Assembly: GCF_000018605.1 (NCBI RefSeq)
Contig: NC_010003.1
Span: 1,402,501 to 1,466,500 of the forward strand
Reading direction: 5' to 3'
From: Petrotoga mobilis SJ95
Lineage (GTDB): Bacteria > Thermotogota > Thermotogae > Petrotogales > Petrotogaceae
DNA length: 64,000 bases
Shown here: piece by piece, positions 9,324 through 18,090 of the stretch
Layout: each line of letters begins with the position of its first letter
Numbering within the stretch: position 1 is the stretch's first letter
The notes under the pieces: generated by a model
The model's database searches: none
What the model was told of the DNA's origin: nothing
What the model saw: only the letters and a program-made list of their open reading frames with translations
Position numbers and translations under genes: made by a program

Positions 9324-10184
9324 CTATTCCACCTCATAGAAAAGTTCAAGTAAAGGTGAATCGTTGGGTATTACTAATACGCTGTTGTTGAAAGAGTCTT
9401 TGTAAATGTCTGTTATTTTTTGGAGTTCAAAGAAATCTTGATCCAAGGAATAAGCTTCTGAGTAAATGTTTATTGCGCTTGCCTCACCTGTTCCTCTTAT
9501 GATATCAGCTTCTCTTTGGGCATCTGACCTAATTCTACTTGCTTCTCTATCTGCTTCGGCTTTCATTCTTTGGGCTTCTTTTTCTCCTTCAGCTCTTAAT
9601 TGAGCAGCCATAGCGTATCTTTCGCTTTTCATTCTTTCGTATACAGCTTCGGTGTTCTCTTGAGGAAGATCGGTTCTTTTGAGCCTTACGTCTACTACAT
9701 TTATTCCAAAATCTTCCAGCGATGCCTCACTGCGGTTTTTAATTTCCTCCAAGATTGCAAGCCTTTCGATTGAAAGAACCTCAGGGAATGTGTAATTTCC
9801 TATAACATCTCTTGCATGAGAATAAACTATGTCGTCGATTCTTGTCTTCGCAACTTCTACGGTCCTCAGTGTTTCAATGAACTTTTGAGGATCTTCTATC
9901 CTCCAAATTGCATATGTATCGGCTAAAATAGTTCTTCTGTCGGAAGTTATTACTCTTTCCACAGGTATGTCATAGATCATGATTCTTTTCTCCAATTTTA
10001 CTACGTTGTCTATAAAGGGAGTTTTTACGTAAATCCCTGGTTCTGTTTTTATGCTTATAATATTCCCAAATCTAAGTACTATTGCCTGTTGAGTTTGATC
10101 AACGATGTAGAAAGCCGTAAAACTAAATAGAATTACAAAAAAAGCTACGATTATAACTACTGCCCATAGCGTTGTATTTTTCAA
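9324..10184 (-). CDS. hflC: HflC, SPFH-domain regulator of FtsH
   Basis: HflC forms with HflK a large membrane-anchored complex that modulates the FtsH protease. The 286-residue chain has one N-terminal membrane segment (residues 7-29) and then the SPFH/band-7 domain (VDQTQQAIVLRFG near 28). A charged helical stretch rich in EKEAQRMKAEADREASRIR lies near 200. The length is close to the usual 290-330. The TTG start overlaps the hflK stop (TTTGA). An unusual extra is only the downstream coupling to a lipoprotein gene. Confidence 0.92.
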   Translation of the reverse strand: MKNTTLWAVVIIVAFFVILFSFTAFYIVDQTQQAIVLRFGNIISIKTEPGIYVKTPFIDNVVKLEKRIMIYDIPVERVITSDRRTILADTYAIWRIEDPQKFIETLRTVEVAKTRIDDIVYSHARDVIGNYTFPEVLSIERLAILEEIKNRSEASLEDFGINVVDVRLKRTDLPQENTEAVYERMKSERYAMAAQLRAEGEKEAQRMKAEADREASRIRSDAQREADIIRGTGEASAINIYSEAYSLDQDFFELQKITDIYKDSFNNSVLVIPNDSPLLELFYEVE

Positions 10185-11176
10185 AGTGTATCACCACCAA
10201 TAATTTCGCTTAAATCCAAGAAGTTCAAGGTGTTTCCTTCTTCAGATACTACTTGTATCTTTGAATTTTTAATCATTTGTTGTACAGAGTCTAATATTAA
10301 CCTTTTTCTAGTAATGTCTTCTGAGTTTTGGTATTCTTCCAGTAAAGCTTTGAACCTTTCCGCTTCTCCTGTTGCCTTTGCAACTTGTTCATATGCGTAA
10401 GCTTGTGCATCGTTTAAGATTCTTTGGGCTTCTCCTTCGGCTCTTGGAATGATGTCATTGCCGTACCTTTGAGCTTCGTTTATTGCTGTTTGTTGGTCTT
10501 GACGTGCGTTGTTCACATCATCGAAAGCAGGAACCACAGGTTCTGGTGGGGTTACTGCTTGGAGATAAACGTTTTGTATGAGAATACCGGAGTTGTAACT
10601 GTCCAGTATGGACTGAACTCTTTCAGCTGTTTCCATAGCTATTTGATCTCTCTCTGTAGTCAAGACATTTTCTAAATCTGACAGTGCAACACGTTCTCTA
10701 AGTACACTTTCAGAGGTAGATTTAACTAAGTCGTACCCCTGAATTACATTGAAGGCATACGCTACAGGATCGTTTACCCTATACTGAACCACCGCTTCTA
10801 TACTAATTATATTTTGATCTCCAGTGATCATCTCTGCTTCATCAGTGTATGTGCTGTATGTGGGGGTTCTTCCGGTGCTGGTAGTTCTAAAGCCTAGTTC
10901 AACTTTATTTATTGTTCTTACATCCACTATAACATGCGATTGAATAGGGTAGGGTAGATGAATGTGTAAGCCTGGTCCTGCGGTGGATTTGTATTCACCG
11001 AACGTTTTGACTAATGCTACTTCAGAAGGTCCTACCTGATAAACACCGGTTAAAAGGTAAATACCAATCGCTATGATAACGGCAATAATGATTATATTGC
11101 GCCATCTATGACCTTCATGATTGTTACCTTCGTCGTTAAATTCTTCGTTGGGATTGAAGATCTCATATTCAGCCAA
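10181..11176 (-). CDS. hflK: HflK, SPFH-domain regulator of FtsH
   Basis: The 331-residue partner of HflC. It has an acidic cytoplasmic N-terminus of about 25 residues, one membrane segment (residues 27-45), then the band-7 domain with VGPSEVALVKTFGEY near 48 and LHIHLPYPIQSHVIVDV near 72, both typical of HflK. A coiled-coil region rich in Glu, Ala and Gln follows residue 220. The start is TTG with an AAGAGGTGA ribosome-binding site, and the stop is shared with the hflC start. It is the first gene of hflK-hflC-lipoprotein. The upstream region is a repeat block, and no clear sigma-70 promoter was picked out. Confidence 0.92.
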   Translation of the reverse strand: MAEYEIFNPNEEFNDEGNNHEGHRWRNIIIIAVIIAIGIYLLTGVYQVGPSEVALVKTFGEYKSTAGPGLHIHLPYPIQSHVIVDVRTINKVELGFRTTSTGRTPTYSTYTDEAEMITGDQNIISIEAVVQYRVNDPVAYAFNVIQGYDLVKSTSESVLRERVALSDLENVLTTERDQIAMETAERVQSILDSYNSGILIQNVYLQAVTPPEPVVPAFDDVNNARQDQQTAINEAQRYGNDIIPRAEGEAQRILNDAQAYAYEQVAKATGEAERFKALLEEYQNSEDITRKRLILDSVQQMIKNSKIQVVSEEGNTLNFLDLSEIIGGDTL

Positions 11177-11212
11177 AATTACTCACCTCTTTTAAAAGTA
11201 TGGGATACTATG

Positions 11213-11440
11213 TGTTAGCGCCCTACCCCCGCAGCCCACCCTTCTGAGGAAGGACCTGCGGTCCTTTAAACCCAGACGTTAAGGGGTACCCCCTTAAAAA
11301 CCCTAAATTCAATACATCATTTGCAAAGCGAATGAGATTAGGAGAGTTACTCAAAAGCATTACGAAAAAGACTGTTTTGCACAGATCAGCAAAAAGCTTT
11401 TTGCAAAAATCAGCAAAAGGGCTAAAATTAATTATAACAT
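11213..11440 (+). repeat. Dispersed repeat block 5 with AT-rich modules
   Basis: The block starts with a core copy (GCGCCCTACCCCCGCAGCCC), a GGACCTGCGGTCC hairpin and a TTAAGGGGTACCCCCTTAA palindrome. It continues with an ACCCTAAATTCAATACATC stretch and two TTTTTGCA..CAGCAAAA modules (about 11380-11418). The same order of modules recurs at 62553-62670, which supports a long composite element. No gene is present between hflK and the epimerase. Confidence 0.8.
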
Positions 11441-11513
11441 AAAAGTTGCATATGTTAGAAGCTTTTTTAATCTAATCTATTTAAATTTCAAAAATACATT
11501 TGAGGTTATAGAG

Positions 11514-11532
11514 TGTTATAATAAATATAACA
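11514..11532. promoter_or_regulatory. Inverted repeat upstream of epimerase
   Basis: TGTTATA and TATAACA form perfect 7-bp arms around a 5-bp centre, about 95 bp before the epimerase start. The left arm contains a TATAAT-like sequence (11517-11522), so the palindrome could overlap a promoter. No well-spaced -35 box is evident, so this is only a candidate operator. Confidence 0.35.
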
Positions 11533-11535
11533 CAA

Positions 11536-11600
11536 GGTCACAGGGCAAAGCCACCAACTTCTTTCCTTATGGGCGGGCTGCGGGGCGAAGGGGCGCTAAA
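11536..11600 (-). repeat. Dispersed repeat, inverted copy
   Basis: This copy is in the opposite orientation to most others: CACAGGGCAAAGCC, then CTTTCCTTATGGGCGGGC, then TGCGGGGCGAAGGGGCGCTAAA. It lies in the 5' leader of the plus-strand epimerase. Thus its orientation relative to the gene it precedes is the same as for the minus-strand genes. An upstream in-frame ATG at 11569 lies within the repeat and would add 19 residues. Confidence 0.88.
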
Positions 11601-11625
11601 TCATTATTACTTTTGGAGGCAAAAT

Positions 11626-12567
11626 ATGGCTGATAAAAACAAATATCGAATCCTCGTTACTGGAGGTGCAGGTTTCATAGGTTCAAACTTAGTTGATAGA
11701 TTGATGAAAGAAGGCCATTCCGTAGTTGTTATCGATAATCTTTCCACAGGAAATGTAGAATTCTTGTCACCTATGGCTCTTTTTTATCAACAAGATATTA
11801 GAGATTATAATGTTTTGGAGAAAATATTTGAAACCCACAAGTTTGATTATGTTTTTCATTTGGCGGCGCAGATCTCTGTTCCCGATTCTGTTAAAGACCC
11901 AAACTGGGACGCAGAAATCAATGTGATGGGTACTTTGAATTTATTGAAATTATCCGTTAAGTATGACATAAAAAAGTTCATATTTTCTTCTACAGGCGGG
12001 GCTATTTACGGTGATAACGCTCCTATTCCCACTTCAGAAGATTATTGTCCACATCCTATTAGTCCGTATGCCATTTCAAAACTTGCTTGCGAAAAATACA
12101 TCGAATTTTATTCACTCCAATATGATCTTAATTACACTATATTGAGATATGCGAACGTATATGGTCCCAAACAAACTCCAAAAGGAGAAGCCGGGGTAGT
12201 AGCAATCTTTACACAAAATATGCTTGAAAAAAAAGAGATAGTTATTTACGGTGATGGAGAACAAGTGCGGGATTTCGTACATGTTTTTGATGTCGTTGAA
12301 GCCAATTTTTTATCAATAAATAAAGCTGATAAAGAGACGATAAATATCTCAACCAATAAGAAGACAACTGTAAACGAACTTTTTGAAGTGATGAAAAGGA
12401 AAACAGGGTATGAGAATGCCCCAGTTTATAAGCCAGAAAGAGATGGGGATGTGAAGATAAGCTTACTTTCGAATGCGAAGGCAAAAAGTATTTTAGGATG
12501 GGAGCCTAATTACGATTTAGAAAAAGGGGTGGAAAACACTATTGAGTGGTACACAACCTCTTTATGA
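11626..12567 (+). CDS. NAD-dependent sugar epimerase/dehydratase (GalE-like)
   Basis: A 313-residue extended short-chain dehydrogenase. It shows the NAD-binding motif GGAGFIGSNLVDRL near residue 12, a DNLSTGN motif near 37, SSTGGAIYG near 117 and the catalytic SPYAISKLACEKY (YxxxK) near 142. Most such enzymes interconvert UDP-glucose and UDP-galactose or act on related UDP-sugars; the exact substrate cannot be read here. I place the start at ATG 11626, behind TTTTGGAGG, instead of an upstream in-frame ATG that lies in a dispersed repeat. The end overlaps rarA by 26 bp. Confidence 0.85.
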   Translation: MADKNKYRILVTGGAGFIGSNLVDRLMKEGHSVVVIDNLSTGNVEFLSPMALFYQQDIRDYNVLEKIFETHKFDYVFHLAAQISVPDSVKDPNWDAEINVMGTLNLLKLSVKYDIKKFIFSSTGGAIYGDNAPIPTSEDYCPHPISPYAISKLACEKYIEFYSLQYDLNYTILRYANVYGPKQTPKGEAGVVAIFTQNMLEKKEIVIYGDGEQVRDFVHVFDVVEANFLSINKADKETINISTNKKTTVNELFEVMKRKTGYENAPVYKPERDGDVKISLLSNAKAKSILGWEPNYDLEKGVENTIEWYTTSL

Positions 12568-13777
12568 GATAATTAGACCGAAAAAGGTTGATGAGGTATT
12601 GGGTAACGAAAAGTTGAAAGAAATTCTTAAAACCTGGATAAAAAATAAAAAGGTTAGATCTTTCATTATATATGGGGAACCTGGAAGTGGTAAGTCTACG
12701 ATTGTAAGGGCTTTAATAAACGAAATAAAAGATTATTACGATGTTTTTTCTATTTCAGGGGCAATAGAAGGAAAGAAAAAAATAAAGGATATAATAGAGC
12801 AAAAAAATAATCTTTTTACAAAACCCAAATTATTATTTGTCGACGAAATACATCGATTGAATAAAGCCGAGCAAGATACCTTACTTTTAAGTGTTGAAAC
12901 GGGAGAATTAACTCTCATAGGGGCGACAACAGAAAATCCAGCTATTAGTGTCAACCCTGCTTTGTTATCAAGAGTATTGGTTTTTAAAACTAAAGAACTG
13001 ATTACTGACGATTATGAAAAATTATTCCAACAAATAGAAGATTACTACAAAGATTTAAAAATTACAAAAGAAGCACGCAAAGCACTCATAGAATATGCTG
13101 GAAATGACATCCGAAGGATAATGAATCTAATAGAGACTGCAAATGAAGCTGGGATAAATTCAATTGATTTGGAATTTCTGAAAGATTTTACCGGATATCG
13201 GCTAACTTACGATAAAAACGCAAAATACAGCTTCATTTCTGCATATATAAAAAGTATGAGGGGTAGCGATGTGGATGCGGCTTTGTTATACCTTGCTTAT
13301 ATGCTTGAAAGCGGTGAGGACCCGATGTATATAGCAAGAAGGATGGTTATTTTATCTGCCGAGGATGTTGGTTTGGCTGATCCTAACGCCTTAAATATAG
13401 CTGTATCAGCTATGATAGCTACTGAACATGTTGGTTACCCCGAATGTTACCTTCCGTTATCTGAAGCTACAATGTATCTGTGTTCATCGCCAAAATCCAA
13501 TTCAGCATACCTAGCCTACGCTAAAGCCAAAGAGTTTATAAGCCAAAATAATTTCGAGATTCCCCCTAAATTGATAAATCCTTTGAATAAAAGAATGGAA
13601 AAACAAGGCTTTGGAGAAGGGTACAAGTATCCTCACGATTACGGAGGTTTCGTTAGAGAAAGTTACATGCCAGAAGGTTTTGAAAGTACCCAATTTTTCA
13701 CGCCAAAGGAAATCGGTATTGAAAAACGCATAAAAGAACGATTAAAAGATCTCTGGAAAGATAAGAAGAATTATTGA
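12542..13777 (+). CDS. rarA: Replication-associated recombination protein RarA (MgsA)
   Basis: RarA is an AAA+ ATPase related to clamp-loader subunits and RuvB that acts at stalled replication forks. The 411-residue chain has Walker A GEPGSGKST near 46, Walker B LLFVDEIHRLNK near 97, sensor 1 GATTENP near 126 and an arginine-finger SRVLVF near 141. The C-terminal half has the RarA tetramerisation region (MRGSDVDAALLYLAYMLESGEDPMYIARR at 233-261). The start is TTG with GGGGTGG about 9 nt upstream, inside the epimerase gene, so the pair is probably coupled. Confidence 0.93.
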   Translation: MSGTQPLYEIIRPKKVDEVLGNEKLKEILKTWIKNKKVRSFIIYGEPGSGKSTIVRALINEIKDYYDVFSISGAIEGKKKIKDIIEQKNNLFTKPKLLFVDEIHRLNKAEQDTLLLSVETGELTLIGATTENPAISVNPALLSRVLVFKTKELITDDYEKLFQQIEDYYKDLKITKEARKALIEYAGNDIRRIMNLIETANEAGINSIDLEFLKDFTGYRLTYDKNAKYSFISAYIKSMRGSDVDAALLYLAYMLESGEDPMYIARRMVILSAEDVGLADPNALNIAVSAMIATEHVGYPECYLPLSEATMYLCSSPKSNSAYLAYAKAKEFISQNNFEIPPKLINPLNKRMEKQGFGEGYKYPHDYGGFVRESYMPEGFESTQFFTPKEIGIEKRIKERLKDLWKDKKNY

Positions 13778-13841
13778 ACAACGAGTCATGAAACTTTTTG
13801 CACAAAAATTTAGATAAGTTAGCATTATTGAAATTTTTTTC

Positions 13842-13857
13842 ATTATTCGGGAATAAT
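13842..13857. promoter_or_regulatory. Palindromic element of opp operon 1
   Basis: ATTATTC-GG-GAATAAT has perfect 7-bp arms. It lies 45 bp upstream of the -35 box of the first opp operon. The same 16 bp, together with flanking GAAATTTTTTTC and GCAATAAAT and TTGTTAATTAG blocks, recurs in front of the second opp operon at 20893-20908. Conservation in two otherwise different intergenic regions suggests a shared operator or activator site. Confidence 0.6.
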
Positions 13858-13901
13858 CTGCAATAAATCCTGTAGACTATTGTTAATTAGTTTTTTTCTA
13901 C

Positions 13902-13931
13902 TTGACAATCAAGGTTAATATTTATTATAAT
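13902..13931 (+). promoter_or_regulatory. Sigma-70-type promoter of opp operon 1
   Basis: TTGACA at 13902-13907 and TATAAT at 13926-13931 are separated by 18 bp. Both hexamers are exact consensus. The start codon follows about 40 bp downstream. Confidence 0.85.
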
Positions 13932-13974
13932 ATGAAATAGAATTAAAGATTAATTATGCTATGAGGTGAATATA

Positions 13975-15030
13975 TTGAATGATATCATCTTAGACGTTAG
14001 AAACATGAGTACTCACTTTCCCGTAGCTGAAGGAACGGTTAAAGCTGTTAATCAACTTTCTTTCACTTTGAGTAAAAATGAAACTTTAGGAATCGTTGGT
14101 GAAACAGGATCGGGAAAAAGTGTAGCCATGAAGTCTGTAATGGGGATGATTAAAAGCCCTGGTTATATTACCAAAGAGAGTCAAATATTATTTAAAACAA
14201 ACGAATTCAGTAAAGACGGTAAGGAAGAGTTCGTTGATCTGGCAAAATTAAAACAGAAAGATTTTACAAGGATAAGAGGAAAACATATTGGGATGGTCTT
14301 TCAGGACCCAATGTCTTCTTTGAACCCAATGTTTACAATAGCTGATCAAATGATTGAAACTATTGTTTTTCACCAAAATGTGTCCATAGAAGAAGCAAGG
14401 GAAAGGGCTATAAAACTTTTAGATGATGTAGGGATTGCCAATCCAGCTGAAAGGATCGATGACTTTCCCTTCCAGTTTTCAGGTGGTCAAAGGCAAAGGG
14501 TAGTAATAGCGATAGGGCTTTCTTGCAATCCAGAAATTTTAATCGCCGATGAACCTACCACCGCTTTGGATGTTACTATTCAAGCCCAAATTTTAGAGTT
14601 GATGAAAGATTTGCAAAAAGAGTATGATATGGGAATGATATACATAACTCATGACCTCTCTGTAATAGCTGAAGTTGCCGATAAGGTTATTGTAATGTAT
14701 GGTGGAACACAGATGGAAATGACAGATATTTATACACTTTTTGAAAAACCTAGGCATCCATATACCCATGCTCTGCTTTCCTGTATACCCAGGCACGATA
14801 TAAAGGTAGATCTATTAAACCCTATAAAAGGTCAACCTCCTGTTATGCTGGATCCTCCACCATTGTGTCCTTTTTTGCCAAGATGTCCATATGCCACTGA
14901 TAAGTGTAGGAAAGAATGGCCCGAGTTAACAGAAGTTGAAGAAAATCATTACATAAGATGTTTCAATCCTATATCTGATACTACTCCTGTTCATTATGAC
15001 GATGTGATAGATAAGAAGGAGGCTCTTTGA
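13975..15030 (+). CDS. oppD: Oligopeptide ABC importer ATPase, OppD-type (operon 1)
   Basis: One of two ATPases of an Opp/Dpp-type importer, acting at the cytoplasmic face of the membrane. It shows Walker A GETGSGKS near 42, Q-loop MVFQDPMSSLNPM near 112, signature FSGGQRQR near 162, Walker B LIADEPTTALD near 183 and H-loop ITHDLSVIAEVAD. The C-terminal Cys cluster (CPFLPRCPYATDKC near 303) is the usual oligopeptide-type [4Fe-4S] or structural motif. AGGTGA at 13964-13969 fits a TTG start at 13975 with 5-nt spacing; a GTG at 13966 is an in-frame alternative. It is the first gene of the operon D-F-A-B-C. Confidence 0.93.
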   Translation: MNDIILDVRNMSTHFPVAEGTVKAVNQLSFTLSKNETLGIVGETGSGKSVAMKSVMGMIKSPGYITKESQILFKTNEFSKDGKEEFVDLAKLKQKDFTRIRGKHIGMVFQDPMSSLNPMFTIADQMIETIVFHQNVSIEEARERAIKLLDDVGIANPAERIDDFPFQFSGGQRQRVVIAIGLSCNPEILIADEPTTALDVTIQAQILELMKDLQKEYDMGMIYITHDLSVIAEVADKVIVMYGGTQMEMTDIYTLFEKPRHPYTHALLSCIPRHDIKVDLLNPIKGQPPVMLDPPPLCPFLPRCPYATDKCRKEWPELTEVEENHYIRCFNPISDTTPVHYDDVIDKKEAL

Positions 15031-16238
15031 TGCTTTTAAAAATCCGTAATCTGAAAAAGTATTTTCCAATTAAACAGGGGTTTTTGATAGATAGAACGGT
15101 CGGGTACATTAAAGCAGTGGATGGGGTCAATTTGGACTTAGATATAAATGAGACTTATGGATTGGTTGGAGAGTCAGGTTGTGGAAAGACCACGATTGGT
15201 AAAACGATTTTGAGATTGGAAGATCCTACTTCGGGGAAGATTTTTTTAAACGGAGAAGAAACTTCTCATTATTTTATGAATAAAAGAGCTGGAGCAAAGT
15301 ATTTGGAAAGGGAATACATCGAATACGCTCATGAACTAGAAAAAGAGTTAGGGAGCAAAGAGAAGGTTCTTGAAAGTCTTGAAGAAGAAGAGAGAAAGTA
15401 TATACAATATTACTATGATAATGGAAAAGAAAAATTTTTGGATTATATGTTTAAAGATATAGATAGAAAAAGAGCAGATTTCAGAAGAAATGTTCAAATA
15501 GTGTTTCAGGATCCTACATCTTCTTTGAATCCAAGAATGACTGTAGGACAGACGTTAATTGAACCACTGTTGTTTCACAAGATGGCAAAAAATAAAATAG
15601 AGGCAAAAAATATCGCCCTTGATATGTTGAAAAAAGTTGGTTTGAAACCTTACCATGCTGACAGATATCCTCATCAATTTTCTGGTGGGCAAAGACAGAG
15701 GATTGCCGTAGCACGTGCGATTATTTTAGACCCAAAGTTGATTATCTTGGATGAACCTACTTCTGCGTTAGATGTTTCAGTACAGGCACAGATAATAAAT
15801 CTTTTAAAGACTTTACAGAGTGAGTTCAACGTTGGATATCTCTTTATTTCTCATGATTTAGGGGTTGTTAGGTTCATTTCAAACCATGTTGGGGTAATGT
15901 ACCTTGGAAGATTAGTTGAGTTTGGAGACGGTTCAGAAATATTTGATAGAACCTTACATCCATATTCACAAGCTTTGCTAAATGCCGCTCCTCTTCCAGA
16001 TCCAAGAAAACGAAGAGATAGAAAAAAGTTTTTGGTTAAAGGTCAAGTACCAAGTCCAGTTAATAGGCCTAAGGGATGCTTTTTCAACCCAAGATGTCCC
16101 TACGCTATGGATATATGTAAAAAAGATTACCCTGAATACTATAAAATAAACGAAAACCATTATGTTGCTTGTTTCTTATACAAAGAGGATAGAGATAGAG
16201 GTTTATCACAAGAAAAAGAGGGTAAGTTGGTAAAATAA
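15030..16238 (+). CDS. oppF: Oligopeptide ABC importer ATPase, OppF-type, with insertion
   Basis: Second ATPase of opp operon 1, 402 residues from ATG 15030, behind AAGGAGG and overlapping the oppD stop (TGATG). Walker [10 protein letters not shown] is near 48, Q-loop [13 protein letters not shown] near 162, signature FSGGQRQR near 215, Walker [12 protein letters not shown] near 236, H-loop ISHDLGVV, and C-terminal [14 protein letters not shown]. Usual OppF proteins have about 320-350 residues. The extra length is a charged helical stretch between Walker A and the Q-loop, about residues 85-150, rich in Glu, Lys and Tyr. Confidence 0.92.
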   Translation: MLLKIRNLKKYFPIKQGFLIDRTVGYIKAVDGVNLDLDINETYGLVGESGCGKTTIGKTILRLEDPTSGKIFLNGEETSHYFMNKRAGAKYLEREYIEYAHELEKELGSKEKVLESLEEEERKYIQYYYDNGKEKFLDYMFKDIDRKRADFRRNVQIVFQDPTSSLNPRMTVGQTLIEPLLFHKMAKNKIEAKNIALDMLKKVGLKPYHADRYPHQFSGGQRQRIAVARAIILDPKLIILDEPTSALDVSVQAQIINLLKTLQSEFNVGYLFISHDLGVVRFISNHVGVMYLGRLVEFGDGSEIFDRTLHPYSQALLNAAPLPDPRKRRDRKKFLVKGQVPSPVNRPKGCFFNPRCPYAMDICKKDYPEYYKINENHYVACFLYKEDRDRGLSQEKEGKLVK

Positions 16239-16256
16239 CTTAAAGGAGGGATTCAC

Positions 16257-18020
16257 ATGAGAAAGTTGTTGGTACTTTTAGTAGTAGCTTTAAGCGCTTT
16301 GACGATTTTTGCGCAAGAAGCTTACAACCCCGAGTGGCTTATCGCCGATGTAGAAGGTGGTCAAAAGGGTGGAACCTTATACCTTGCAACAACTTCTGGC
16401 CCAAAAACTCTAAATACTTACTGGGCTCAAGAGACATCATCTTCTATCATCATCAATCAAGGTGGTGTATCGTTACTCAGCAGAGATTTTTATGGCCAAC
16501 CAACACAACCATCGCTTGCAAAGGATTGGGGTGTTGAGCGTACAGCAGATGGAGGCACACTTTACTGGTTTGAGATGAGAGAAGGGGTTAAATGGTCCGA
16601 TGGTCACCCACTAACCGTCGACGATGTAGTATTCACATGGGAGAAGATAATAGTCCCAGATTTAACCGCAGATGGTAACGATGTTTATATGGACGCTGAA
16701 GGTAATCTTCCAGAATTGACTGTCGAAGGTAATAGAATAATGTTCAAATATCCTACAGTATTCAGATTTGGGCTTGAAACCGTCGGTGGATTCGCCATAA
16801 TGCCGAAACACGCTTTAGAGGATAAAGTAACGGATGCAGAAACCTTCCAGTCCACTTGGACGGTAGAACAAGTTGATCAAATAGTAGTTGGTGGACCTTT
16901 TAAAGTTACAGAGTACACTGAAGGAGTCAGGGTAGTTTTGGAAAGAAACCCATACTACTTTGAAAAGTCAAAAGACGGGGTCCAACTTCCTTACTTAGAT
17001 AGAATTGTCTTCGAAATAGTGACAGATACTAATGTTGAAAGATTAAGATTCGAGGCAGGAGAAACAGATATGCATGGCCCTGCAGCTAAAGATTTCCCAG
17101 CTTTGAGAGCTCAAGCCGAGGAAAAAGGTTGGAATGTAATAGTAGGTCCAGCAACCGCCGGGTCAAACTTTATAGCTTTCAATTTCAACGCAGCCGATCC
17201 TGTTCATAGGGCATGGTTCAGAAACGATAATTTCAGAAAAGCTGTAGCATATGCCTTTGATAAACAAACTATCATAGACACGCTGTACAACGGTTTAGCC
17301 GTACCTTGTTATGGTCCAAGAACTAATTCTTCAGCTTTCTACAATCCTGAAATTGAGGAGTTAGGATTCAGATATTCTCTTGTTACAGCACAGAGACTGT
17401 TAAGAGAAGCAGGTTTTAGTTGGAATGAGAAAGGCGAGTTAGTCGATTGGGATGGAAATGTTGTTGAGTTTGAATTGAACACCAATGGTGAAAACGTGAT
17501 GAGGAATGAAATTTCTGTTATTTTAGTGGATGCCCTAGGGAAACTTGGAATCAAAGTTAATTACAGGCCAATGCAATTCAACGCAGTGGTTCAAAAAATG
17601 TACTCAGCTAACTGGGATGCAATTATCATTGGATTAGTTGGGGGAGACGATCCTGGATGGGGTACAAACGTTTGGTTGTTAGATGGTGGGTTACATTTCT
17701 GGAACTGGTCTCCTGAAGTTATGGAATGGGTTGATCCAGATGAATATTGGGCACACCCTGCTGAGCAAAGAATTGATGAGATTATGAGAGTTCAGCGTTC
17801 GATTTTAGATAAAGATGAGCTCCAAGAGCTTTGGGACGAATGGCAAATGTTGGTTGCGGAAAATCAGATCTTAGTTTACACAATTTCACAGAATTACTTG
17901 AACATGCATAAAAATACTTTACATTTGTATCCTGTAGAAAAATATGGAACGATCAACCCTTACGGTTATTCCTACTCACCAGGTTTGTGGAAAATTGAGT
18001 ACGCCTGGAAAGAACAGTAA
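16257..18020 (+). CDS. oppA: Oligopeptide-binding protein (SBP family 5), operon 1
   Basis: Extracytoplasmic solute-binding protein delivering peptides (or, in Thermotogota, possibly oligosaccharides) to the permease. The 587-residue precursor has a signal peptide of about 19 residues ending ALTIFA-Q; there is no lipobox Cys. SBP_bac_5 features include YWFEMREGVKWSDGHPLT near 99-116, and FRKAVAYAFDKQTI near 326. A strong AAAGGAGGG ribosome-binding site precedes ATG. A terminator-like hairpin directly downstream should make this protein more abundant than the permeases, as needed. Ligand cannot be read from sequence. Confidence 0.92.
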   Translation: MRKLLVLLVVALSALTIFAQEAYNPEWLIADVEGGQKGGTLYLATTSGPKTLNTYWAQETSSSIIINQGGVSLLSRDFYGQPTQPSLAKDWGVERTADGGTLYWFEMREGVKWSDGHPLTVDDVVFTWEKIIVPDLTADGNDVYMDAEGNLPELTVEGNRIMFKYPTVFRFGLETVGGFAIMPKHALEDKVTDAETFQSTWTVEQVDQIVVGGPFKVTEYTEGVRVVLERNPYYFEKSKDGVQLPYLDRIVFEIVTDTNVERLRFEAGETDMHGPAAKDFPALRAQAEEKGWNVIVGPATAGSNFIAFNFNAADPVHRAWFRNDNFRKAVAYAFDKQTIIDTLYNGLAVPCYGPRTNSSAFYNPEIEELGFRYSLVTAQRLLREAGFSWNEKGELVDWDGNVVEFELNTNGENVMRNEISVILVDALGKLGIKVNYRPMQFNAVVQKMYSANWDAIIIGLVGGDDPGWGTNVWLLDGGLHFWNWSPEVMEWVDPDEYWAHPAEQRIDEIMRVQRSILDKDELQELWDEWQMLVAENQILVYTISQNYLNMHKNTLHLYPVEKYGTINPYGYSYSPGLWKIEYAWKEQ

Positions 18021-18041
18021 TTGTTAGGTTTATTAAAAAAG

Positions 18042-18068
18042 GGCGGAAGGGAAACCTTCTGCCTTTTT
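18042..18068 (+). terminator. Intra-operon hairpin after oppA
   Basis: GGCGGAAGG and CCTTCTGCC pair around a GAAA loop (one G-U pair), followed by TTTTT. It lies between oppA and oppB, so it probably terminates part of the transcripts and adjusts binding protein to permease ratio. Confidence 0.75.
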
Positions 18069-18090
18069 AAAATCATAGTAGGGAGGCTTC

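Noticed and set aside
11569-11625. Longer start for the epimerase (ATG 11569)
   Set aside because: The extra 19 codons lie inside an inverted dispersed repeat, while ATG 11626 has TTGGAGG at the right distance and begins just before the Rossmann motif.
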